Origin: a virus
Strand: one strand, 5' to 3'
Length of the DNA: 46,309 nt
Virus record (IMG/VR): IMGVR_UViG_3300035698_028977
Span: 1 to 46,309 of that record
Part shown: one piece after another, positions 15,447-20,847 of the stretch
Layout: each line of letters begins with the position of its first letter
Position numbering within the stretch: position 1 is the first letter of the stretch
Program-made: the position numbers and the translations under genes
The notes under the pieces: model-generated
Told to the model about the DNA's origin: nothing
Seen by the model: the letters and a program-made list of their open reading frames with translations, nothing else
Database searches by the model: none

Positions 15447-15529
15447 GCCAGGGTGGCGGAATGGGCAGACGCGCTGAGCTTAGGCCTCAGTGGGCTAGTC
15501 CCGTGCAGGTTCGATTCCTGTCCCTGGCA
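15447..15529 (+). tRNA. tRNA-Leu(TAG)
   Basis: 83 bases. Acceptor GCCAGGG/CCCTGGC, anticodon arm CTGAG-CTTAGGC-CTCAG, T-arm GCAGG-TTCGATT-CCTGT. Its 3' end is one base from the RNase P RNA. Confidence 0.92.
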
Positions 15530-15530
15530 C

Positions 15531-15739
15531 TTGGTCATCGAGGGTACGCACTACCCCGGCATATCGCCGGGATGTGAGGAAGCTCAGGACATCTCCGCTG
15601 AAGGTGGGAGGCTCACGCCGACTGCACCACCGAGGATGCAACTCGAACAGCCCTAGCGGGTGAGCGGCGCTATGATGGGCGGGTAGAGGCCACTAGATGA
15701 ATGTGCCCATAGAACAGAATCCTGGCTACGGGTGACCAA
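15531..15739 (+). ncRNA. rnpB: RNase P RNA (compact bacterial type A-like)
   Basis: Conserved regions are present in order: GAGGAAGCTCAGGAC (CR I), CTGCACCACCGAGGATGCAAC (CR II-like), TAGATGAATG (CR IV) and ACAGAATCCTGGCT (CR V). Helix P4 forms as AGC(U)CAGGA with TCCTGGCT and keeps the universal bulged U. P1 closes the molecule: TTGGTCATC (15531) pairs with GGTGACCAA (to 15739). Two 5' hairpins (GGGTA/TACCC, CCCGGC/GCCGGG) follow P1. About 209 bases, far shorter than the ~380 of E. coli. The ribozyme trims tRNA 5' ends; here it lies 1 base after tRNA-Leu(TAG) and 3 bases before tRNA-Leu(CAA), so it is probably cut from the same transcript. Confidence 0.85.
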
Positions 15740-15742
15740 CAT

Positions 15743-15826
15743 GCGAGCGTGGCGAAGCTGGCTTACGCGCCTGTCTCAAAAGCAGGTGTCCTTCGGGGCA
15801 TGGGGGTTCGAGTCCCCCCGCTCGCA
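15743..15826 (+). tRNA. tRNA-Leu(CAA)
   Basis: 84 bases. Acceptor GCGAGCG/CGCTCGC, anticodon arm CCTGT-CTCAAAA-GCAGG, long variable arm, T-arm GGGGG-TTCGAGT-CCCCC. It starts 3 bases after the RNase P RNA. Confidence 0.92.
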
Positions 15827-15829
15827 CAT

Positions 15830-15902
15830 GCCGACGAAGCTCAGATGGCAGAGCACCTGATTTGTACCCAGGAGGTTCCCGGTTCGATCCCGGCCGTCGG
15901 CT
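15830..15902 (+). tRNA. tRNA-Thr(TGT), first copy
   Basis: 73 bases. Acceptor GCCGACG/CGTCGGC, anticodon loop TTTGTAC with stem CCTGA/CCAGG (last pair A-C), T-arm CCCGG-TTCGATC-CCGGC. Confidence 0.88.
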
Positions 15903-15949
15903 CTCTGACCCCCTCTCAGCAAACGGAGGCCAATGTGAGACCTCGTGAC

Positions 15950-16156
15950 ATGGACGACTTCCGGCTAACCAGCGAGGAACGTCTCTTAGGAGACCGCCTG
16001 GAGGCTGTCCAAAATGAACGGCGGAGACGGGCTATGGCCTATGGCCTACCTCCAAGAGCACCTCAAAGAATACCTGCCGGAGTGGCTGGCAACCTGGTCA
16101 CGGCCTGGAATGCTCCTTCCGCCGCCCGACGATTATTCACCCTCAAGCCGATGTAG
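15950..16156 (+). CDS. Possible 68-residue protein gene between two tRNA-Thr genes
   Basis: The ATG at 15950 opens a frame whose first 32 residues look protein-like (MDDFRLTSEERLLGDRLEAV then QNERRRRAMAYG); the remainder is Pro/Ala-rich. Its stop TAG is formed by bases 8-10 of the following tRNA-Thr. Another frame beginning near 16015 also looks protein-like (YLQEHLKEYLPEWLATW), which would fit a frameshifted gene. No clear Shine-Dalgarno. Confidence 0.35.
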   Translation: MDDFRLTSEERLLGDRLEAVQNERRRRAMAYGLPPRAPQRIPAGVAGNLVTAWNAPSAARRLFTLKPM

Positions 16157-16219
16157 CTCAGTTGGAAGAGCACCGCCCTCGTAATGCGGATGTCGCGGGT
16201 TCGACTCCCACCGTCGGCT
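16147..16219 (+). tRNA. tRNA-Thr(CGT)
   Basis: 73 bases. Acceptor GCCGATG/CGTCGGC, anticodon loop CTCGTAA in stem CCGCC/TGCGG (one weak pair), T-arm GCGGG-TTCGACT-CCCAC. Confidence 0.86.
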
Positions 16220-16481
16220 TTTGTTATGCTACAGTGTCCTTGACGGGAGGGATCATGGAAGCTGTCCACAACGATGAAGACCTCACCCGGGCGCAGGAAG
16301 CCGATTGATGGCCAGCACTCGCCGCAAACAACGTTGGACAAACCGCAACCGGAAGCACAACAACCGGTGGTGGATGTGTTGTTCTGTCTGTCCCGTCTGT
16401 TATCGACGGGCTGGACTCCAGATCCCAAGCAAACCACTCCCTTCAGAACGCCGAGCACGGGTCTCTGAGAGGGAATTTCTC

Positions 16482-16554
16482 GCTGGTGTAGCTCAGCAGG
16501 CAGAGCAGGACTCTTGTAAAGTTCAAGTCGCAGGTTCGATTCCTGTCACCAGCT
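16482..16554 (+). tRNA. tRNA-Thr(TGT), second copy
   Basis: 73 bases. Acceptor GCTGGTG/CACCAGC, anticodon arm GGACT-CTTGTAA-AGTTC, T-arm GCAGG-TTCGATT-CCTGT. It is only distantly similar to the first TGT copy, so the two were probably acquired separately. Confidence 0.9.
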
Positions 16555-16561
16555 TTGTGTC

Positions 16562-16722
16562 GGGTTCCTATACGGACGCTGACCCATGGGGTTGCGCACA
16601 GCGCCAGGTGAGATCCCTGGGCCCGGCTCCAAACCCCTTCGGGTAGTCGGGATTCAGTTCCCGTCATAACGTTCAGGGAGAGGGGGATAGCAGGTAGAGT
16701 GGACGTCCCCTGTCAACTTCAG
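16562..16722 (+). ncRNA. Unassigned structured RNA D (domain-V-like strings)
   Basis: GGGGTT/AACCCC encloses GCGC-ACA-GCGC and CCAGG/CCTGG hairpins; a further hairpin CGGG-ATTCAGTT-CCCG follows. The string GGGTTGCGCACAGCGCCAGG (from 16588) is close to GGGTTGCGGACAGTGTCTGG of bacterial 23S rRNA domain V, and GGGGATAGCAGG (16683) recalls GGGGATAACAGG further along the same domain. No reading frame is convincing. The 3' flank CTGTCAACTTCAGCCGA is repeated at 16942. Confidence 0.35.
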
Positions 16723-16723
16723 C

Positions 16724-16930
16724 CGATGTAGCCCGAGACGGAGGTGCAAGAGTGAGCGTGTTACGGACAGTGTTGTATCTTCGATCCTGTGATGGATGGG
16801 GACCGAGATGTCCCCCGGCATCTGTGGTCCAAGGGTACATCCAAAAAAGAATCCGGGAACTGCGATCTGGGCGCCGACTCGCCTCTCAGGGGCGACAGGA
16901 TTGGGTTCCTGTCGTGATTCAAGGAGGGAA
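16724..16930 (+). ncRNA. Unassigned structured RNA E (relative of RNA D)
   Basis: It starts with the first 11 bases of a tRNA-Thr (GCCGATGTAGC) and then departs. GATGT..CCC can pair with GGG.ACATC around 16838, GGGGAC/GTCCCC and TCGCC/GGCGA form hairpins, and CGACAGG-ATTGGGTT-CCTGTCG mirrors the 8-base-loop hairpin of RNA D. GTTACGGACAGTGT (16760) matches GTTGCGGACAGTGT of 23S rRNA at 13 of 14. The 3' flank is shared with RNA D. Confidence 0.33.
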
Positions 16931-16953
16931 ATGAACGTACTCTGTCAACTTCA

Positions 16954-17025
16954 GCCGACGTGGCTCAGTGGTAGAGCACGGCCTTGGTAAGGCCGGGATC
17001 ACGGGTTCAAATCCCGTCGTCGGCT
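16954..17025 (+). tRNA. tRNA-Thr(GGT)
   Basis: 72 bases. Acceptor GCCGACG/CGTCGGC, anticodon arm CGGCC-TTGGTAA-GGCCG, T-arm ACGGG-TTCAAAT-CCCGT. Confidence 0.93.
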
Positions 17026-17044
17026 CTGGCTCTTCGGAGCCTTT

Positions 17045-17173
17045 GGGGGAGTGGCCAAAGAAAAGTGCATCTACTTTCACCCTGCCCCGGCATCTGGCCG
17101 GGAACTGCAAAGCAGATTCAGGAGTTTCTCATCACCGATGGGTATATAGAAACGTTCAATTCCAGGCTCCCCC
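17045..17173 (+). ncRNA. Unassigned structured RNA F closed by GGGGGAG/CTCCCCC
   Basis: A 7-base terminal helix like a tRNA acceptor encloses three hairpins: CCCGGC/GCCGGG, CTGC-AAA-GCAG and GTTTCT/AGAAAC containing CATC-ACC-GATG. The 5' end GGGGGAGTGGC resembles a tRNA start, but no T-arm or anticodon arm forms. It may be a tRNA-like RNA of unknown role. Confidence 0.35.
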
Positions 17174-17180
17174 GCTTCGT

Positions 17181-17213
17181 CCCTGTCGTCCAGCCAGGTC
17201 CAGGACGACAGGG
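17181..17213 (+). terminator. Perfect 11-base-pair hairpin before tRNA-Glu
   Basis: CCCTGTCGTCC (17181-17191) pairs fully with GGACGACAGGG (17203-17213) over an 11-base loop. There is only a short T-rich tail (GATTCTTCT), so a boundary or processing function is as likely as termination. Confidence 0.5.
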
Positions 17214-17222
17214 GATTCTTCT

Positions 17223-17298
17223 GGCCCCGTAGGCTAATTGGTTTAGGCCGCCACACTCTCACTGTGGAGATTTGCCGGTTCGAGTCCGGTCGGGGCTA
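17223..17298 (+). tRNA. tRNA-Glu(CTC)
   Basis: 76 bases. Acceptor GGCCCCG/CGGGGCT, anticodon arm CCACA-CTCTCAC-TGTGG, T-arm GCCGG-TTCGAGT-CCGGT, discriminator A. Confidence 0.9.
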
Positions 17299-17306
17299 TT
17301 TCAGAT

Positions 17307-17367
17307 GCCTGCCAATGGCAGGCGGGGATCAACGGGTCAGGCCCGGAAGGGAGCAGCCCAGATCCCC
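17307..17367 (+). ncRNA. ffs: Miniature SRP RNA (4.5S domain IV)
   Basis: GGTCAGGCCCGGAAGGGAGC followed by AGCC is the signal-recognition-particle domain IV core: a GGAA tetraloop on CCC/GGG and the symmetric CAG/AGCA internal loop that binds Ffh. GGGGATC (17324) and GATCCCC (17361) close it as a 44-base hairpin. A second hairpin GCCTGCC-AAT-GGCAGGC lies directly 5'. The unit is much shorter than the 114-base E. coli 4.5S RNA. It lies 8 bases after tRNA-Glu and 5 bases before tRNA-Arg, so it is probably released by tRNA processing. It could bind host Ffh as a substitute or a decoy. Confidence 0.8.
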
Positions 17368-17372
17368 ACCTT

Positions 17373-17445
17373 GCGCCCGTAGCTTAATGGATAGAGCGCT
17401 GCTCTCCGGAAGCAGAGGCTCCGAGTTCGAATCTCGGCGGGCGTG
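17373..17445 (+). tRNA. tRNA-Arg(CCG)
   Basis: 73 bases. Acceptor GCGCCCG/CGGGCGT, anticodon arm CTGCT-CTCCGGA-AGCAG, T-arm CCGAG-TTCGAAT-CTCGG, discriminator G. Confidence 0.92.
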
Positions 17446-17498
17446 CAAAATTTGGGCTCAGCCCTTCCCCCACGGAGTAGACAAGGAGAGGGGGTACG

Positions 17499-17756
17499 AT
17501 GATGAGTGATTACAAAATCTTGCCAGGGGCAGAAAAGCACCCGGGGTTTATCCTGGTGGTCCACACCCTTCGGAAGCGTGGGATGGCTGATGAGTATGTC
17601 GCACGGGAGATCGTGGACATCGCCTACAAGCGGGGATACGACTTGACCTTCCAGCAACACATCGTCGAAAAGCTGGTTAGAAGGGTGCCCTTGGAAAAAG
17701 GCGGTATCCCAGATTCGGAGCGCACGGGTGGTACCGGGCGTCATCATGGCGGGTAG
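17499..17756 (+). CDS. Unknown 85-residue protein
   Basis: AAGGAGAGGGGG lies just before the double ATG at 17499/17502. Helical and basic (RGMADEYVAREIVDIAYKRG), ending Gly/His-rich. Its stop codon TAG (17754-17756) lies inside the rRNA-like RNA that follows. No family recognised. Confidence 0.6.
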   Translation: MMSDYKILPGAEKHPGFILVVHTLRKRGMADEYVAREIVDIAYKRGYDLTFQQHIVEKLVRRVPLEKGGIPDSERTGGTGRHHGG

Positions 17757-17925
17757 GCTTAGAAGCAGCCATCCCCTAACGAGTGGAACCGTGCTCCGCC
17801 GCCCCTGAGATGCCCCGACTTATTGCTGGCTCTGGTAGTCGGGAACAGTGGGGGGCGAACGGTCTACAGCAGCGGGCCCAGCAAAGTGAAGACCTTTGGC
17901 GTAACAGCACACCATGGTGATCAGG
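17742..17925 (+). ncRNA. RNA resembling the 23S rRNA GTPase-associated centre (L11-binding domain)
   Basis: GGCTTAGAAGCAGCCATC (17756-17773) is identical to the conserved hairpin of the bacterial L11-binding domain (about positions 1063-1081 in E. coli 23S), with GTA before it also matching. CCTAACGAGTG (17775-17785) follows as in CTTTAAAGAGTG, and the second conserved loop GCGTAACAGC appears at 17899 after about 113 inserted bases that fold on their own (CCGACT/AGTCGG, GGTCT/AGACC). Flanking ATCATGG and CCATGGTGAT can close the domain. In ribosomes this RNA binds L11 and the factor GTPases. A free copy could capture L11 or related factors; that is inference. Confidence 0.72.
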
Positions 17926-18002
17926 TAGGCTCAGTTTTCGACCGGTCAGGTATAACTAGGTGCACGGCAAAGAAGGCTAACAACCAAAGAGGGCTGACAA
18001 CC

Positions 18003-18455
18003 ATGATGCCAAACGAACAACACCTACACTGGCTCGTCTGGATTGCCATCGCCATCTTGATGGTGGTGGCCGGAATCGGGCTCTTGCTGCTCTGGGTTCA
18101 ATCTCTGAAGAAGACCGAGCGCAAGGGGTTGACTTGGAAGGGGCTCAAGCCACTGATAGCACCCATTTCCCTGACCATCGTGTTCATCTGTGCGCCGCTC
18201 ATCCTCGTTCTGGGACCCAAGATGTCGTCCAAGCCGGTCAACATCCACGTGCCCCAGAAGATCCAAGACGATTTCGCCAAGTCCTACGAACAGGAACAAC
18301 AAGACCTCAAGCCACAGACGGCTGGGGAGTTGAAACAGGAACGGAAACAGGCCCCCATCCGCAAGGAACAGGAGGCCCTCAAGAAGGCAGCCAACAAATC
18401 GATGGCTGACTTCCGCGAACAGATCCTCAATAGGGAAAAGGGAGACTTACAATGA
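18003..18455 (+). CDS. Two-span membrane protein with C-terminal coiled coil
   Basis: 150 residues from the first of two adjacent ATGs (AGAGGG 9 bases upstream). Hydrophobic spans at about 10-32 (LVWIAIAILMVVAGIGLLLL) and 50-71 (LIAPISLTIVFICAPLILVL) are followed by a charged, Gln/Glu/Lys-rich helical tail. Its stop overlaps the start of the SPFH lipoprotein gene (ATGA), so the two are probably partners in the cell envelope, much as NfeD-like proteins accompany SPFH proteins. Confidence 0.72.
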   Translation: MMPNEQHLHWLVWIAIAILMVVAGIGLLLLWVQSLKKTERKGLTWKGLKPLIAPISLTIVFICAPLILVLGPKMSSKPVNIHVPQKIQDDFAKSYEQEQQDLKPQTAGELKQERKQAPIRKEQEALKKAANKSMADFREQILNREKGDLQ

Positions 18456-19504
18456 GCCGCATCCACCTCGTGCTTCTCGTCCTGATCGCCACACTGGCCC
18501 TGTCGTCCGGATGTACCGAGCCCATTCCGGCCGGACACGTCGGGATGGCGTGGGAGTCCGAAGGCTTCCACAAGGAGGTGCTCGCCCCCGGGCGCCACGA
18601 CTGCTGGGGCCGCTGCAAGATGTACCTGATGGAAGTCACCGACAAGACTTTCAAGATGCCCATGTCGGTCACCTGTGCCGACGAGTTGGAATTCAACTTC
18701 GTGGTCTCGTTGCTGGTCGCCGTGGACAAGACCAACAACGAAGCCATCCTCGATGCCTTCAGCAACCTGACTCCGACAGGCCATGTCCCCGACACCGCCG
18801 GCAGTGACACGGTTGGGCTCATCTCCATCGAGCAGCTGTTCGAGACGTACGTCCAGCGCCCCGCCGAACAGGAGGCCCGTAAAGCCGCCGCCAAGTACGA
18901 AACCCGGGAGATCATCAAGAAGCGGGCCCAAGTGATAGAGGACATCATCACAGCGGTGCGGGGCTCGACGGTGGGTTCCATCGTCAAGGTCAAGCAGGTC
19001 AACGTCGGCAGCCTGGACTTCGACCCCCAGATCAAGAAGGCCCAGCAGCTCAAGGTCCAAAAGCAGATCGAGATCGAAACCGAACGGGCCGATGCTCTCA
19101 AGCGGGTGGCCAAGTCGGAGGGTGATCTGAAGGTCGCGCACGTCGAGTACAAGAAGGAGCTGGTCGAGGCCGCCATGATCGCTGACGCCAACCGGGTCAT
19201 CGGGGCTTCCATCACCCCACAATACCTCGCCTACAAGCAGCTGGAGGTCATCAAGAAGGCGGCCAGCGGGCCGAACAACTGGGGCTTCGTACCCTACACG
19301 GACCAAGTGAACGGTCTCGACTACACGAAGTGGACGACAACCCAGGGAGTGCTCGACATCGAACTGCTCAAGCGCATCCAGGACGCCAAGGCGGCCGTCC
19401 AGGACATGGAGACAGAAGAGGATGGCGAGCCCAAGAAGGTCGAAAAGGAACCCGCCCCACCCGGGAGGCCTGCTCCGACCCCTCCCGCACCAGCCCAGCC
19501 GTAA
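18452..19504 (+). CDS. SPFH/prohibitin-like lipoprotein
   Basis: 350 residues. A signal peptide with lipobox LSSGC (Cys21) predicts a lipid-anchored protein exported across the inner membrane. Residues about 25-180 show the band-7 pattern: IPAGHVGM, a conserved APGRHDCW turn, strands, then VQRPAEQEARKAAAKYETRE. A long Glu/Lys/Ala coiled coil (about 190-255) and a Pro/Ala-rich end follow. SPFH proteins form large membrane cages that shield proteases or channels. In phages they may guard the envelope or block superinfection; here this is inference. It overlaps the membrane-protein gene upstream. Confidence 0.82.
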   Translation: MSRIHLVLLVLIATLALSSGCTEPIPAGHVGMAWESEGFHKEVLAPGRHDCWGRCKMYLMEVTDKTFKMPMSVTCADELEFNFVVSLLVAVDKTNNEAILDAFSNLTPTGHVPDTAGSDTVGLISIEQLFETYVQRPAEQEARKAAAKYETREIIKKRAQVIEDIITAVRGSTVGSIVKVKQVNVGSLDFDPQIKKAQQLKVQKQIEIETERADALKRVAKSEGDLKVAHVEYKKELVEAAMIADANRVIGASITPQYLAYKQLEVIKKAASGPNNWGFVPYTDQVNGLDYTKWTTTQGVLDIELLKRIQDAKAAVQDMETEEDGEPKKVEKEPAPPGRPAPTPPAPAQP

Positions 19505-19510
19505 CCCGCC

Positions 19511-19696
19511 CTACAACGGTTCCCTGCCATCCGGCTCGTTGATCTGCACCTGGACTTCCTGAATCCCGGAAATTGTCCGGGTGCAGTTGTGAACGACCCG
19601 GGCCACTTCTTCGGTGGTCTCGGCCTCATAGGTGTTCTCGGGAAACGCAGTCCCCGCACTCTTGGACGTGTAACAATGGACGGTGTACTTGGACAT
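19511..19696 (-). CDS. Unknown 61-residue protein
   Basis: GGGAGG lies about 6 bases before the ATG at 19696. Beta-rich start (MSKYTVHCYTSKSAGT) then a helix with EVARVVHNC. It converges on the SPFH gene, leaving 6 bases between stops. No family recognised. Confidence 0.6.
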   Translation of the reverse strand: MSKYTVHCYTSKSAGTAFPENTYEAETTEEVARVVHNCTRTISGIQEVQVQINEPDGREPL

Positions 19697-19724
19697 GAGG
19701 CACCTCCCATTTCAATATACCTAC

Positions 19725-19811
19725 GGAAGGGCGTCGGAGGTTGGTGAGCCGTGCCTGATTCGAAATCAGGTGGTCAGAAATGGCCCGAGAGTTCAATTCT
19801 CTCCCCTTCCG
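19725..19811 (+). tRNA. tRNA-Ser(CGA)
   Basis: 87 bases. Acceptor GGAAGGG/CCCTTCC, anticodon arm CCTGA-TTCGAAA-TCAGG, long variable arm. The first 31 bases are almost identical to tRNA-Ser(GGA) at 12045, so it is a relocated duplicate. Confidence 0.92.
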
Positions 19812-19829
19812 CTAAATGACTTGGACTAG

Positions 19830-20243
19830 TTACTTGGTCATCTCTTCCAGCATGGCAATCAGGTTCATGAGCTGGAACCAAACCCCTTTGGGATAGCTAC
19901 CCCCCTCGAATTTTCCTTTTCGGGCGTCGGGTATAATCATCCTGGCGAGAGCATGAGCTTCCCGGAGAAGACGCTGGGGGTCCCCGGCCTGGATAGCGAG
20001 GATTACAGGTTTGAGGGTGCGCTTGCGGAGCATTTTCGCTCCCTCTCCGCCACCTCCATACCTATCCGGCATCGCTTCGACGTACTTCCGGAGATCCCGG
20101 GAGACCTTGTAGTCTTCCCAACTGAACGGCTTCTCTGTCAGCCATTCGTATGAGGCCGTACGACGAAGCAGCGGTACCAGATGCTTTCGTGTTTCTGGGT
20201 GCTTGTGGGCTATCCGGATGATTTCTTGGCGTAGTGTGGGCAT
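19830..20243 (-). CDS. Unknown 137-residue protein with N-terminal IAHKHPETRKHLVPLLRR signature
   Basis: The signature occupies residues 9-28, as in the 12266 gene. The rest is helical and basic with a Gly-rich turn (PDRYGGGGEGAK). Isolated leftward gene between a tRNA and a divergent promoter region. A virion role is inferred only from the shared signature. Confidence 0.68.
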   Translation of the reverse strand: MPTLRQEIIRIAHKHPETRKHLVPLLRRTASYEWLTEKPFSWEDYKVSRDLRKYVEAMPDRYGGGGEGAKMLRKRTLKPVILAIQAGDPQRLLREAHALARMIIPDARKGKFEGGSYPKGVWFQLMNLIAMLEEMTK

Positions 20244-20305
20244 CGTGACCTCCCTACTCCCCTGGGGGATAGAACAAAAAACGGAAAGGCGGGAAACCTT
20301 CGTGG

Positions 20306-20311
20306 TACAAT
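20306..20311 (+). promoter_or_regulatory. Possible -10 box of a nearly leaderless promoter
   Basis: TACAAT ends 6 bases before the ATG at 20318 and no Shine-Dalgarno precedes that ATG. If TACAAT is the -10 element, transcription would begin at or close to the start codon. No good -35 is visible. Confidence 0.3.
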
Positions 20312-20317
20312 AGACCT

Positions 20318-20626
20318 ATGAGTGTGACATTTCATTACGTGGGACAGACCTTGGAATCTATCGTCAAGGAGATACCTTCCCCAACCGTCTACCCGATAGA
20401 TGATGTGTGGACAGTCCTCTGGAAAGACGGCGATGTCCATTTCGGAGTCGGTATAGGGCACGACCGGTCCGGTTGCGCCGAGGGAATCCTTGATGTGGAC
20501 CAGCCTGACAACCTGGATATTCTGGAATCGAGGGGGGTTTTGGGTGCCCGGGTTGTCCGAAATGGGCAGTTCAAGCTGGAGGAGATACTGATGGCCCGCG
20601 GCATAGAACCTGACTGGATATCCTGA
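20318..20626 (+). CDS. Unknown 102-residue protein
   Basis: Beta-rich N-terminal half (VTFHYVGQTLESIVKEI, VWTVLWKDGDVHFGVGIG) and helical end. No Shine-Dalgarno, so it may be leaderless. Its stop overlaps the next start (TGATG). No family recognised. Confidence 0.62.
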   Translation: MSVTFHYVGQTLESIVKEIPSPTVYPIDDVWTVLWKDGDVHFGVGIGHDRSGCAEGILDVDQPDNLDILESRGVLGARVVRNGQFKLEEILMARGIEPDWIS

Positions 20627-20847
20627 TGAGCACCCACACCCAATGCCGGATTCGCCGGGGCCGCATCGTCACTGTCTCCTGGATTCCCAGCAAGAAGGCT
20701 GTGAAGGGCAAGATTGTGCGGCTCAAGGACGACGCTGGCTGGACTGACGGGTGGGAGGTTCTGAAGGTCTGGGGCACCAAGCCCTCGTCCTGGGTCGCCG
20801 ACAGCGCCCGGGACTACATGCATCACCGGAAAGCGACGGACATTTGA
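20626..20847 (+). CDS. Unknown 73-residue small basic protein
   Basis: Coupled to both neighbours by TGATG. It begins with a beta-barrel-like pattern (RIRRGRIVTVSWIPSKKAVK then GKIVRLKD), Trp-rich in the second half. This could be an OB/SH3-like fold protein; no family assigned. Confidence 0.6.
   Translation: MSTHTQCRIRRGRIVTVSWIPSKKAVKGKIVRLKDDAGWTDGWEVLKVWGTKPSSWVADSARDYMHHRKATDI

Noticed and set aside
16305-16646. Basic frame MASTRRKQRWTNRNRKHNNR with CxxC after a 17-codon frame with a good ribosome site
   Set aside because: It would read straight through tRNA-Thr(TGT) without a stop before it; only the first part looks protein-like, so not listed as a gene.
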